A DNA stretch of 13,186 nt from positions 1 through 13,186 of the forward strand of contig WGAB01000037.1 in NCBI GenBank assembly GCA_015489295.1, given 5' to 3'. The translations under genes were made by a program, and so were the position numbers. Source of the stretch: Caldifarciminota bacterium (GTDB taxonomy: Bacteria; WOR-3; Hydrothermia; WGAB01). Under the pieces are notes generated by a model. The model worked only from the letters and a program-made list of their open reading frames with translations. It was not told the DNA's origin and ran no database searches. Positions 1-8,064 of the stretch are shown in pieces (within the stretch, counting starts at the first letter, position 1; each line of letters starts with the position of its first letter).

Positions 1-1179
1 GAATGAGGCCACCGCGGCCCCAATCATGCCCCAGTGGGGAATCATCAGGATGTTGAGGCCGATGTTCATCAGGCCTGCAAGAAAAATGGAAACAGCCACG
101 GGGCGGGTGGTTTTATGCACGATGAGGCCCGTTTGAAAGAGCTGCTGGAGCCCGAAGAGCAAGAAACCTGAGGCCACCCAGGGCACAATCACGTAGCCCC
201 CCACAAAGGACTTCCCCAGGAGAATCCTCAGCACGTCGTGGGCCAAGAAAGAGAGCAGAAACACCGCAAAGGTGGCCACAGCCAGGTAGGTGCTCAGGAG
301 TTGGCGATACGCCCGGTGGGTGGCCTCCGGCCCCCGCTCCTCCCACAGCCGCACGATGAAGGGCCAATAGCCCAGGAACAGGATATTGACCAGGATCATC
401 ATGGACCGCTCGGCCAGAAAATAGGACGTGGCGTAAACACCCACCGTCGCGAAACCCAGGAAATACTCCAGCAGGAAACGGTCGGAAAGGTGCAGGATCC
501 AGTTGGAGAGGTTTCCAAAGGCCAGGGGGATGCCGTACCTCACGGCTTTTTTCAGGAGGGGAACCTCGTATCGCAGGGGGCGGAGGGCCAGGTGGCCGTT
601 CACGGTCCATCGCAGGAGCCAGGGGATCACCAGCAGGATGGCCAGGATGTTGCCGATGAGCAGGGCCTCTACCCCCACATGGAACACAAAAATCAGGGTG
701 AGGTTCAGGCCGATGGTAAGCACCGTGAGGGTGAGATGGGCTGCGGTGTAGCCCAGGGGTCGCTTCTGGATCCGCAGGTAGTGGTAGTTCATGTTCTGGG
801 CGGAGAGCAGAGGGAACAGGCACAGGCCCCAGAAAAACAGGTGTTGCAGTCGCTGAAACAGGGGAATCCCCGGCCGCAGTGCAAGAGCCCCGAGGAGGAT
901 TACACCGGAGGAGAGGAACCAGGTGGTCCAGATGGTCACGTTGAAGGCCGGGAGGCGCTGTTGCTGCTCGTACTCCGGGTAAAAGCGAATGATGGAGGTG
1001 CCGATCCAGCCGTTGAGCAGGGTCATCACATTCACCACCGCCAGGGTGATGGAGTACATGCCGTACTGCTCGGGTGTGAACACGCGGGTGTAGATGGGAA
1101 TGGCCAGAAAGGCCCGGAGAATGGGAGCCAGTTGTGAAGGTGCGTACTTCAGGAGGTCCACCAGGAGCCGGGATAACAT
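1..1179 (-). CDS. Polysaccharide flippase, Wzx/MATE-like (C-terminus outside the window)
   Basis: The visible 393 residues begin at an ATG at 1177-1179 and stay open to base 1, so the C-terminus is missing. They form a chain of long hydrophobic helices joined by short basic loops. The N-terminus has the form of polysaccharide-export flippases: a short amphipathic stretch, then a helix ending in YTRVFTPEQYGMYS, which matches the family's 'Y.R.lt.eeyG.ys' signature. Later stretches such as YGIPLAFGNLSNWILHLSDR and GVYATSYFLAERSMMILVN are also typical. Members of the MOP superfamily move lipid-linked sugar repeat units across the inner membrane for O-antigen, capsule or exopolysaccharide synthesis. 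A weak Shine-Dalgarno (AAGGGG, 1189-1194) lies 9 bases before ATG. The gene follows mnmG by 48 bases on the same strand and may be cotranscribed with it. The substrate cannot be told, and no glycosyltransferase is visible in this window. Confidence 0.82.
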   Translation of the reverse strand, partial: MLSRLLVDLLKYAPSQLAPILRAFLAIPIYTRVFTPEQYGMYSITLAVVNVMTLLNGWIGTSIIRFYPEYEQQQRLPAFNVTIWTTWFLSSGVILLGALALRPGIPLFQRLQHLFFWGLCLFPLLSAQNMNYHYLRIQKRPLGYTAAHLTLTVLTIGLNLTLIFVFHVGVEALLIGNILAILLVIPWLLRWTVNGHLALRPLRYEVPLLKKAVRYGIPLAFGNLSNWILHLSDRFLLEYFLGFATVGVYATSYFLAERSMMILVNILFLGYWPFIVRLWEERGPEATHRAYRQLLSTYLAVATFAVFLLSFLAHDVLRILLGKSFVGGYVIVPWVASGFLLFGLQQLFQTGLIVHKTTRPVAVSIFLAGLMNIGLNILMIPHWGMIGAAVASF

Positions 1180-1227
1180 GCTGTTTTTCCCCTTGCGTTC
1201 TGAAGCTTGCGGGGCGTAACCCCTGGG

Positions 1228-3114
1228 TTACTCCGAGGCCGGGGCCGAGGCGGTTTCCCGAAGCCGGTAAAACAGCACGGCAATGTCGGCCGGGGAGATG
1301 CCGGGAATCCGGGAGGCCTGGCCCAGGGTACGGGGTCGATACCGCTGGAGTTTCTCCCGGGCCTCGTTGGAAACCCCCTGGAGCCCGGAAAAGTCAAAAT
1401 CCTCCGGAATCTCCACAGCCTCCAGCTTGCGGAGTTTCTCGGCTTCGCGGTGCATCCGCTGGATGTACCCCTCGTACTTGACCTCGGTTTCGATCCGCTC
1501 GGCTTCGTAAAAGGGCAAATCTTCAGGAGCCAGGCCAGCCTCCTGCAGTTTGCGGTACCGCACCTCGGGCCGCTTCAGGTATTCGTCCAGGGTCACCGAT
1601 TCCGAGGGAACCGGCAACCCCACGCGCTCCAAGGCCCGACGGTGCCGGTGCGGATGCACCCGTTCCCGTTTCAGCCGTTGCAGTTCCTGTTCCACCCGCC
1701 GTCGGTACTCCAGGAACCACTGGTACTCGGCCTCGGAAATCAAACCGAGTTTGTATCCGTAGGGCATCAGGCGGTCGACGGCGTTGTCCATCCTCAGGAT
1801 CAGGCGGTACTCCGACCGCGAGGTGAACATCCGGTAGGGCTCGTCGGTGCCCTTGAACACCAGGTCGTCGATCAGGGTGCCGATATAGGCCTCGTCGCGC
1901 CGCAGGATCAGGGGCGGCTGCTGGTCCAGGGTCAGCACCGCATTGATGCCCGCCATGATGCCCTGGGCTGCGGCCTCCTCATAGCCGGTGGTGCCGTTGA
2001 TCTGGCCGGCCAGGAACAGGCCCCGCACACCCTTGACCTCCAGGCTGGGTTCCAGCTGGTGCGGGTACACGAAGTCGTATTCGATGGCATACCCCGGCCG
2101 CAGGATCCGAACCCGCTCCAGGCCGGGAATGGTGCGCAGCATCTTCAACTGGATGTCTTCGGGCAAGGAGGTGGAAATGCCGTTCAGGTAGTACTCGTAG
2201 GTGTTCCGGCCGTCGGGCTCCAGAATGATGCGGTGGGAATGGCGCCCGGGAAACTGTACCAGCTTGGTTTCGATGGAAGGACAGTACCGCGGCCCCTTGC
2301 CCACGATCTCGCCGGAATACATGGCCGAAAGGTGCAGGCTCTTGAAGATGATGCTGTGGGTTTCCGGGTTGGTGCGGGTGATGTAGCACAACTCCTGTTC
2401 CTTATGGGGCAGGATGGGGTTGCGGAAGGAAAAACCCCGGGGTGGCACATCGCCGGGCTGGGGCTCCAGCCGGGAAAAGTCGATGGACCGGGCATCCACC
2501 CGCGGGGAGGTGCCCGTTTTGAACCGGCCCATCTCCAGGCCCAGGGCCTTCAGGGAGTCGTACAGCCGGTAGGCTGCGAACTCACCGGCCCGGCCCGCCG
2601 GGAACTTGACGGTACCGATGAAGATCATGCCCCGCAGAAAAGTGCCGGTGGTCAGCACCACGGCCCCGGCCCGGTACCGCATGTCGGTTACCGTGTTGAT
2701 GCCCACCACCCTCCCCTGCTCTACCAGGATTTCGGTCGCCTCCGACTGGAGAAGCACCAGGTTAGGGGTCTCTTCCACCACCTGCCGCATGTACTCCCGG
2801 TAAGCCTTCCGATCCACCTGGGCCCGGAGCGACCACACGGCTGGCCCCTTGGAGGTGTTCAGCATTTTGAACTGGATGCCCGCCACGTCGGTGGCCCGGC
2901 CCATCTCGCCGCCCAGGGCGTCGATTTCCTTTACCAGGTGGGCCTTGGCGATACCCCCTACCGCCGGATTGCAGGACATCTGCCCGATCCGGTCGATGTT
3001 CAGGGTTACCAAAAGGGTTCTGGCGCCCATGCGGGCCGCCGCCAGAGCGGCTTCAATGCCTGCATGGCCGCCGCCGATCACAATGACATCGAAGACTTCG
3101 GGAAAGGTGGGCAT
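1228..3114 (-). CDS. mnmG: tRNA uridine-5-carboxymethylaminomethyl(34) synthesis enzyme MnmG (GidA)
   Basis: Full-length, 628 residues, the usual MnmG size. With MnmE it installs the cmnm5 group on wobble U34 of tRNAs reading split codon boxes, using FAD, NADH and methylenetetrahydrofolate. Visible features: the FAD dinucleotide-binding motif [18 protein letters not shown] near residues 13-30; CNPAVGG with the conserved Cys at about 48; [10 protein letters not shown]; the second conserved Cys in GPRYCPSIE; and the C-terminal signature [16 protein letters not shown] followed by the helical MnmE-binding domain. No residue expected of the family is obviously missing. The start at 3112-3114 fits the family N-terminus. 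It has no Shine-Dalgarno, and a perfect TATAAT ends 9 bases before ATG, which suggests a near-leaderless mRNA. It is divergent from the stress-protein gene and probably cotranscribed with the flippase gene downstream. Partner mnmE is not in the window. Confidence 0.97.
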   Translation of the reverse strand: MPTFPEVFDVIVIGGGHAGIEAALAAARMGARTLLVTLNIDRIGQMSCNPAVGGIAKAHLVKEIDALGGEMGRATDVAGIQFKMLNTSKGPAVWSLRAQVDRKAYREYMRQVVEETPNLVLLQSEATEILVEQGRVVGINTVTDMRYRAGAVVLTTGTFLRGMIFIGTVKFPAGRAGEFAAYRLYDSLKALGLEMGRFKTGTSPRVDARSIDFSRLEPQPGDVPPRGFSFRNPILPHKEQELCYITRTNPETHSIIFKSLHLSAMYSGEIVGKGPRYCPSIETKLVQFPGRHSHRIILEPDGRNTYEYYLNGISTSLPEDIQLKMLRTIPGLERVRILRPGYAIEYDFVYPHQLEPSLEVKGVRGLFLAGQINGTTGYEEAAAQGIMAGINAVLTLDQQPPLILRRDEAYIGTLIDDLVFKGTDEPYRMFTSRSEYRLILRMDNAVDRLMPYGYKLGLISEAEYQWFLEYRRRVEQELQRLKRERVHPHRHRRALERVGLPVPSESVTLDEYLKRPEVRYRKLQEAGLAPEDLPFYEAERIETEVKYEGYIQRMHREAEKLRKLEAVEIPEDFDFSGLQGVSNEAREKLQRYRPRTLGQASRIPGISPADIAVLFYRLRETASAPASE

Positions 3115-3123
3115 AGGGGCAGG

Positions 3124-3154
3124 ATTATACAGCCGTCCTGGGGCATAAAATCAA
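3124..3154 (-). promoter_or_regulatory. Probable mnmG promoter, near-leaderless
   Basis: On the minus strand a perfect -10 hexamer TATAAT lies at 3124-3129, only 9 bases from the mnmG ATG. A weak -35 (TTGATT, 3149-3154) stands 19 bases upstream, a longer spacer than the ideal 17. Initiation about 7 bases after the -10 would leave 0-3 untranslated bases, and no Shine-Dalgarno fits in between. The -10 is clear; the -35 is uncertain. Confidence 0.6.
3146..3151 (+). promoter_or_regulatory. Possible -10 box of the universal stress protein gene
   Basis: TAAAAT matches the -10 consensus at 5 of 6 positions and would give a leader of roughly 30 bases carrying the Shine-Dalgarno. The sequence at the -35 distance (GATTAT, 3123-3128) is poor, so the site may be weak or activator-dependent. 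It overlaps the candidate -35 of the divergent mnmG promoter. Confidence 0.35.
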
Positions 3155-3173
3155 AGGCAAGCCCTGAAGTAAC

Positions 3174-3181
3174 AAGGAGGT
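3174..3181 (+). promoter_or_regulatory. Strong Shine-Dalgarno fixing the universal stress protein start
   Basis: AAGGAGGT lies 5 bases before the ATG at 3187-3189. The reading frame stays open far upstream through the antisense of mnmG, so this site decides the real start. Confidence 0.85.
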
Positions 3182-3186
3182 GCACG

Positions 3187-4044
3187 ATGTTCCAGAGGAT
3201 CCTTGTGGCCCTGGATGTCACCCGGGTTTCTGGCTACTTCCTCCAGGGGATTGCCCGGTGGGCCCGGGCCTTCCAGGCCCGGCTCATCCTGCTTCACGTG
3301 ATTCCCCAGGAGGAATTCGTTCCGCCGACACTCCAGGAAGTGCTGGGCCAAACCACCGAGCGGGTACGAGCCGACATGGACCAGCGGATCTCAGAACTGG
3401 CCGAGAATCTGGAGGCCAACTACGGCGTCCACGTGGAATCCACCTGGATCCGCATGGGCGTGCCCCACGAAGAGGTGGTCAAAGGCTGCGAGAACCAGGG
3501 GTGTGACCTCATCGCCGTGGGGTACCGGCTGGGAGAGACCTCCGAAGACCTGGGAACCACGGCCTACCGGATCTTGACCCGGTCACGCGTGCCGGTGCTG
3601 GTCTATCCCCACCGGGAACCCCGGGAGATCGGGAAGGTCCTGGTGCCCGTGGATCTCTCTCCCCTGTCCCTGCAGGCCCTGGAGCAGGCCTTCCGTGTGG
3701 CCTCGGTGTTCCATGCCGAGGTGGTGGTGCTCCACGTGATCGAACTCCTGGAGGGCCTGGCACCCCAGGAGGCCGAGAAGAAGATCCTCCAGGAAACGGA
3801 ACACCTGTTGCACGAGAAGATTCACGAGATCCCGGGCGACGTGAAGTACCGGGTACGAATCGAACGGCGCTACGAGGCCCTGCCCGGCATCCTGGAAACG
3901 GTGGAACAGGAAGACCCCGACCTCCTGGTGATGGCCTCCCACGGCCGATCCGGGTGGAAACGCTGGCTCATGGGCAGCGTTACCGAAAAGGTGCTGCGGT
4001 CGGTGGAAATCCCGGTGCTGGTGATGAAACCCCAGGAGGCCTGA
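3187..4044 (+). CDS. Universal stress protein with two tandem Usp domains
   Basis: 285 residues in two UspA-type alpha/beta domains. Domain 1 (about 1-140) opens with FQRILVALDVT and ends with VPVLVYPH. Domain 2 (about 147-282) opens with IGKVLVPVDLSPLSLQALEQ and ends with VEIPVLVMKP. Domain 2 carries the ATP-binding loop ASHGRSGWKRWLMGSVTEK, matching G-2x-G-9x-G(S/T) apart from Ala for the first Gly, a frequent variant. Domain 1 has a degenerate loop (VGYRLGETSEDLGTTAYRI), so nucleotide binding is probably confined to domain 2. Such cytoplasmic proteins help survival under starvation or stress, but the exact biochemical role is unknown. The start was chosen for its strong Shine-Dalgarno. The gene is divergent from mnmG and convergent with the endonuclease IV-like gene, with 12 bases between the stops and no visible terminator hairpin. 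Confidence 0.93.
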   Translation: MFQRILVALDVTRVSGYFLQGIARWARAFQARLILLHVIPQEEFVPPTLQEVLGQTTERVRADMDQRISELAENLEANYGVHVESTWIRMGVPHEEVVKGCENQGCDLIAVGYRLGETSEDLGTTAYRILTRSRVPVLVYPHREPREIGKVLVPVDLSPLSLQALEQAFRVASVFHAEVVVLHVIELLEGLAPQEAEKKILQETEHLLHEKIHEIPGDVKYRVRIERRYEALPGILETVEQEDPDLLVMASHGRSGWKRWLMGSVTEKVLRSVEIPVLVMKPQEA

Positions 4045-4056
4045 GGGCACACCGGG

Positions 4057-4899
4057 TTACGGTTCTGCCACGAGCTGCCGCCAGGTCCGCTGCAACAGCA
4101 GCGCGTCTTCCTCCAGGTTCGGGCTTTCGCAGATGATCACCCCTTCCACGCCCCGGTCCCGGAAGGCCTGCAGGAGTTCCCGGTACCGGAAGTCGGATTC
4201 TTCCAGGATGAGGTGGTTCTTTTCGCCCTTGGGCCCGTACTCAATGCCGGACACATGGAAGTGCACATCCTTGAGTACCTCGGGCCCGAGGTGCTCCTGT
4301 AGGTAGTCCAGCACGGCCACGAACTCCTCGTAGGAGTTCATTTTGCCGAGGGAGCGGGCGTGGAGGTGGGCGAAGTCCACGAGAGGCTTAACCCCTGGGA
4401 TCTCCCTGGCCAGCCGGACCACCTCCTCCAGCGAGCCGAACTGGGTGGGCTTGCCCATGGTTTCCGGCCGGATGTCAATCTGGACGCCCTCCTCGCGGAG
4501 CCGGTCTATCACCTCCTCCAGGGCCTCCTTGACCCGCTGATACACGGCCTCGGGGTCCTGCTTGAGGTAAAAGGCCGGGTGGAAGGTGACGCTGGTGGCG
4601 CCGGCGATGAAGCCGATCCGGGCCGACTCCAGGATGTGGCGCTTGGAGTTTTCCACCTTGTGGGGTTCCTTGGCGTTCAAGTTGATCCAGTAGGGAGCGT
4701 GCACGGTGAGGGTCACGCCCTCGCCTTCGGCCACCTTGCGCACCTCGCGGGCCTTCTTTTCCGACATCCGCACCCCCTGCACGAACTCCAGTTCCATGGC
4801 GTCCAGGCCCAGCTTCCGAACGGTCTTGATGCCCTCAATCGTGTCGCGCTTTTTGGTCTGGATCGGGATGCCCGCAGGCCCGAATTTCAGGGTTCCCAT
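4057..4899 (-). CDS. Endonuclease IV-like TIM-barrel protein (AP endonuclease family 2)
   Basis: 280 residues, close to the size of E. coli Nfo. Endonuclease IV cuts DNA 5' of abasic sites with a three-metal centre. Likely ligands visible here are H67 (VHAPYW), H107 (TFHPAFY), E146 (RPETMGKP), D175 and H178 (VDFAHLHAR), H215 (HFHVSGIEYG), H229 and E258 (CESPN). Where Nfo has Asp-x-His (D229/H231 in E. coli), this protein reads Lys-Asn-His, so one Asp ligand seems absent. The GIEYGPKGEKNHL stretch resembles archaeal and thermophile relatives of Nfo rather than Nfo itself, so activity on abasic DNA is an inference. Another sugar-directed TIM-barrel enzyme is possible. The start has a good Shine-Dalgarno (GGAAGGAG, 4907-4914, 7 bases from ATG). 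It lies 39 bases downstream of secA and is probably the last gene of that transcript. Confidence 0.82.
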   Translation of the reverse strand: MGTLKFGPAGIPIQTKKRDTIEGIKTVRKLGLDAMELEFVQGVRMSEKKAREVRKVAEGEGVTLTVHAPYWINLNAKEPHKVENSKRHILESARIGFIAGATSVTFHPAFYLKQDPEAVYQRVKEALEEVIDRLREEGVQIDIRPETMGKPTQFGSLEEVVRLAREIPGVKPLVDFAHLHARSLGKMNSYEEFVAVLDYLQEHLGPEVLKDVHFHVSGIEYGPKGEKNHLILEESDFRYRELLQAFRDRGVEGVIICESPNLEEDALLLQRTWRQLVAEP

Positions 4900-4938
4900 G
4901 TTGCTGCTCCTTCCGGTTGAAGCACAGGGCCTCGGCGG

Positions 4939-7900
4939 CTACCGCTTTTTCCGCTTCTTCTTTTTGGTGCCCTTGGTGCGGGGACCCGGGGCGGGCCGTG
5001 GCCGAAAGCCGCCGCCCGACGGCACCCCGGCCGCCGGTGCAGGTGCCGCACCCGGTGCCGGCGCCGTCGGAGCCGCCTGCCGACTCTGCTGGGGCACCGA
5101 AGGCTTCGTGGCCACGATCCGATCGCGGTAGCGCCGCGGCAGCACCACCTTGGGCGGGGGCTGCACCCGGAACAGCCGCATTACGGCGTCGTTCCGGATC
5201 TTGGTCAGCATCTCGTCAAAGAGCTGGAAACTCTCCTGCTTGTACTGCACCAGCGGATCCTTGTGGCCGTAGGCCCGGAGCTGGATACCCTCCCGCAGGT
5301 GGTCCAGGGCGTACAGGTGCTCCCGCCAGTGGTGGTCCAGGGCCGAGAGGATCACGATGCGTTCCAGTTCCCGCATCTTCTCCTCGCCCAGGCCCTCCTC
5401 GCGCTCGCGGTACGCCTGTTCCACCCGCTGGCGGATAAACGCCTTGAGTTCGTCGCGGTCGCGGAAGGCCCCCACGATGGGGAAATCCACCAGGAAGAAG
5501 TGGGTCAATTCGGCCTTCAGGCCTTCCAGGTCCCAGTCCTCGGGGCCCAGGTTCGCCGGGCAGTACTGGTCCACCTTCTCGTCAATGATCTCCTGCACAT
5601 ACTCGTTGAGCACCAGGTCGCGCAGGTCGCGGCCGTCCAGGATCTCGTTGCGGAGCCCGTAGATGACCTCCCGCTGCTTGTTCATCACATCGTCGTATTC
5701 CAGGAGACGCTTCCGGATCTCAAAGTTCTGCATTTCCACGCGCTTCTGGGCGTTTTCCAGGGCGCGGGTCACGAGCCGCGACTCAATGGGCCCCTCGTCC
5801 TTGGAGCCGAAGCGCTCCATGAGTTCAATCACGCGGTCGGAGCCGAAGAGCCGCAGAAGATCGTCTTCCAGCGACAGGAAGAAGCGGCTCGCGCCGGGAT
5901 CGCCCTGGCGGCCGGCCCGACCCCGCAGCTGGTTATCAATTCGCCGCGACTCGTGGCGTTCGGTGCCGATCACATAGAGCCCGCAGGGCACGCCCTCCTC
6001 AATGCACTTTTTGGGGTCCCGCGGGCAGGTGACCCCGGGCGTGGGGTTTTTGGTGTTGATGGCGCATTCCTTCACCTCAAAGGAAGGATCGTCGGGGTTG
6101 CGGATCACGCCCGGGCCGAGTTTGATGTCGGTTCCCCGGCCGGCCATGTTCGTGGCGATGGTCACGGCGCCCTTCTGGCCAGCCTTGGCCACGATCTGGG
6201 CTTCCTTTTCGTGGTGCTTGGCGTTCAGCACATGGTGCGGAATGCCCCGCCGCTTGAGCATCCGCGAAAGGATCTCGGAGACCTCCACGGAGGTGGTCCC
6301 TACCAGGATCGGGCGGCCCACCTTGTGCCACTTCTCAATCTCGTTGATGACCGCCTCGTACTTGTCCTTTTTGGTCTTGTAGATGACATCCGGGTAGTCA
6401 ATGCGGCGGATGGGCTTGTTGGTGGGGATGGTGACCACATCCAGCTTGTAGATTTCCCAGAACTCGCCGGCCTCGGTGGCGGCGGTGCCGGTCATACCGG
6501 CCAGTTTCTCGTACATGCGGAAGTAGTTCTGGATGGTGATGGTGGCCAGGGTCTGGGTTTCGGCCTGTACCTTGACCCCCTCCTTGGCCTCCACGGCCTC
6601 GTGCAGGCCGTCGGACCAGCGGCGGCCGGGCATCAGGCGGCCGGTGAACTCGTCCACGATGATCACCTTGCCGTCCATCACCACATAGTCCACATCCCGC
6701 TCAAACAGGGTGTAGGCCTTGAGCAACTGGCGGATGGCGTGGATCTTGTCCGACTTTTCGGCGTACTCGCGGTAAATCCGTTCCTTTTCGTAGAACTTTT
6801 CCCGCGGCAGCAGGTCGTCGCGTTTGTCAATCTCGGCCAGGGCGGTGGAAAGGTCGGGCAGTTCAAACAGGTCTTTGAACCGGCGCTGGATCTCGGCCCG
6901 GCCCTTTTCGGTGAGTTCGGCGGAATGGCTCTTTTCGTCCACCACGTAGTAGAGCTCTTCTTCCAGGTCCTTGATGCGCTTGTCCTTCATGAGTTCCAGT
7001 TCCACCTTGTCCACCAGTTTCATCAGGCCGGGCTGCTGCAGGATCTTGAAGAGGCGGCGCGACTTGGGGGCGGCGCGGCGCACGAGCACGAGTTTTACGG
7101 CGGCTTCGCGCTCCTTGCCCTCCTTCAGGAGCCGCTCGGCCTCGGCGAGCATCTGGCGCACCAGGGCCTGCTGCTTCCGCACCACCTCGGCCACGGCGGG
7201 CTTGACCTCCACATACTGCTCCACCTGGGAGTGCTCCACCGGGCCGGAGATGATGAGGGGCGTTCGGGCCTCGTCGATCAGGATGGAGTCCACCTCGTCG
7301 ATGATGGCGTAGATGTGGCCCCGCTGAACCCGGTCTTCGGGGCGGAACACCATGTTGTCGCGCAGGTAGTCAAAGCCGAACTCGTTGTTGGTACCGTAGG
7401 TGATGTCGGCGTTGTACTCGGGTTTCCGGGTCTGGGGGTCCATGCCGCTCTGGATCACACCCACGGTGAGGCCCAGGGATTCGTACACCGGGCCCATCCA
7501 CTGGCGGTCGCGCCGGGCCAGGTAGTCGTTGACGGTCACGAGATGGGCGATGCCGCGGGGGGTGCCGTCCACCAGGAACCGCGGGTCGCCCTGCAGGCCC
7601 CGGGCGCGGCCCATCAGGGCGTTGAGGTACAGGGGCATGGTGGCCACCAGCGTTTTGCCTTCGCCCGTGGCCATTTCGGCGATCTTGCCCTGGTGCAGCA
7701 CGATGGCGCCGATGAGCTGCACATCAAAGGGGATCATGTCCCAGGTGTAGGGCTGGTTGGTGACCAGCCAGGTCTTGCCCACCAGGCGTCGACAGGCCTC
7801 CTTGACCAGGGCGAAGGCCTCAGGCAGCACCTCGTCGGGGTCCTCGCCCTGGGCCAGGCGCTGCACGAAATCTTCGGTTTTCTTGATGAGGTCTTCGTCT

Positions 7901-8016
7901 TTCAGGCCCCGATAGCCCTCGTAAATGCGGTTGATTTCTTCAACAATCGGACGAAGTTTCCGGATCACCCGCTCGTTCCGGGTGCCGATGATTTTCTCCA
8001 TCAAAAACTTCATCAT
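4939..8016 (-). CDS. secA: Preprotein translocase ATPase SecA
   Basis: 1025 residues, versus about 900 in E. coli. SecA is the cytoplasmic motor that drives unfolded preproteins through SecYEG. NBD1 has Walker A ATGEGKT (116-122), TVNDYLARRD and the DEVD box (240-243) within IIDEVDSILIDEARTPLII. A charged helical insertion covers about 262-380, as in Bacteroidetes/Rhodothermus-type SecAs. NBD2 has TSVEVSE, ATNMAGRGTDIKLG and GTERHESRRIDNQLRGRAGR. The scaffold and wing domains contain EYDDVMNKQR and ALDHHWREHL. Oddities: a short NBD1 insertion (about 137-156), a four-Cys insertion in NBD2 (C651, C664, C671, C678), and a C-terminal tail that is Pro/Ala-rich then ends KKKKRKKR without the SEC-C zinc motif. 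The first of two adjacent ATGs is 9 bases from Shine-Dalgarno GGGAGGT (8026-8032). secA follows the transglycosylase gene by 49 bases and has its own -10. Confidence 0.98.
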   Translation of the reverse strand: MMKFLMEKIIGTRNERVIRKLRPIVEEINRIYEGYRGLKDEDLIKKTEDFVQRLAQGEDPDEVLPEAFALVKEACRRLVGKTWLVTNQPYTWDMIPFDVQLIGAIVLHQGKIAEMATGEGKTLVATMPLYLNALMGRARGLQGDPRFLVDGTPRGIAHLVTVNDYLARRDRQWMGPVYESLGLTVGVIQSGMDPQTRKPEYNADITYGTNNEFGFDYLRDNMVFRPEDRVQRGHIYAIIDEVDSILIDEARTPLIISGPVEHSQVEQYVEVKPAVAEVVRKQQALVRQMLAEAERLLKEGKEREAAVKLVLVRRAAPKSRRLFKILQQPGLMKLVDKVELELMKDKRIKDLEEELYYVVDEKSHSAELTEKGRAEIQRRFKDLFELPDLSTALAEIDKRDDLLPREKFYEKERIYREYAEKSDKIHAIRQLLKAYTLFERDVDYVVMDGKVIIVDEFTGRLMPGRRWSDGLHEAVEAKEGVKVQAETQTLATITIQNYFRMYEKLAGMTGTAATEAGEFWEIYKLDVVTIPTNKPIRRIDYPDVIYKTKKDKYEAVINEIEKWHKVGRPILVGTTSVEVSEILSRMLKRRGIPHHVLNAKHHEKEAQIVAKAGQKGAVTIATNMAGRGTDIKLGPGVIRNPDDPSFEVKECAINTKNPTPGVTCPRDPKKCIEEGVPCGLYVIGTERHESRRIDNQLRGRAGRQGDPGASRFFLSLEDDLLRLFGSDRVIELMERFGSKDEGPIESRLVTRALENAQKRVEMQNFEIRKRLLEYDDVMNKQREVIYGLRNEILDGRDLRDLVLNEYVQEIIDEKVDQYCPANLGPEDWDLEGLKAELTHFFLVDFPIVGAFRDRDELKAFIRQRVEQAYREREEGLGEEKMRELERIVILSALDHHWREHLYALDHLREGIQLRAYGHKDPLVQYKQESFQLFDEMLTKIRNDAVMRLFRVQPPPKVVLPRRYRDRIVATKPSVPQQSRQAAPTAPAPGAAPAPAAGVPSGGGFRPRPAPGPRTKGTKKKKRKKR
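5983..6108 (-). other. Four-cysteine insertion within SecA NBD2
   Basis: This covers SecA residues about 637-678, between the motif TNMAGRGTDIKLG and GLYVIGTERHESRRID, where E. coli-type SecA has only a short linker. It contains Cys 651, 664, 671 and 678, spaced C-x12-C-x6-C-x6-C, with prolines and charged residues between. The spacing could hold a zinc ion, but that is an inference. I recall similar Cys-bearing inserts in SecA of some uncultivated FCB-like bacteria, unverified here. Confidence 0.75.
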
Positions 8017-8025
8017 GGGGTATCA

Positions 8026-8032
8026 ACCTCCC
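8026..8032 (-). promoter_or_regulatory. Shine-Dalgarno of secA
   Basis: GGGAGGT on the minus strand stands 9 bases from the first ATG (8014-8016) and 12 from the second (8011-8013), which favours the first. Confidence 0.75.
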
Positions 8033-8064
8033 GACGGGCAAAAATTTTTACCGCAATCCGGGGA

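Noticed and set aside
238..1137. A 299-residue plus-strand frame over the flippase region
   Set aside because: Gln/Gly/His-rich shadow; the minus strand encodes a coherent multi-helix membrane protein instead.
1211..1223. GGGG-CGTAA-CCCC hairpin between mnmG and the flippase gene
   Set aside because: The stem has only four pairs and no T-run follows on either strand, so it is not a credible intrinsic terminator.
1207..3186. A very long plus-strand frame leading into the universal stress protein
   Set aside because: It is the antisense of mnmG kept open by high GC. Its translation is low-complexity Gly/Pro/His/Val-rich with no domain. The strong Shine-Dalgarno and Usp N-terminus place the real start at 3187.
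4045..4056. Possible bidirectional terminator between the stress protein and endonuclease IV-like genes
   Set aside because: The gap is 12 bases with no inverted repeat or T-run.
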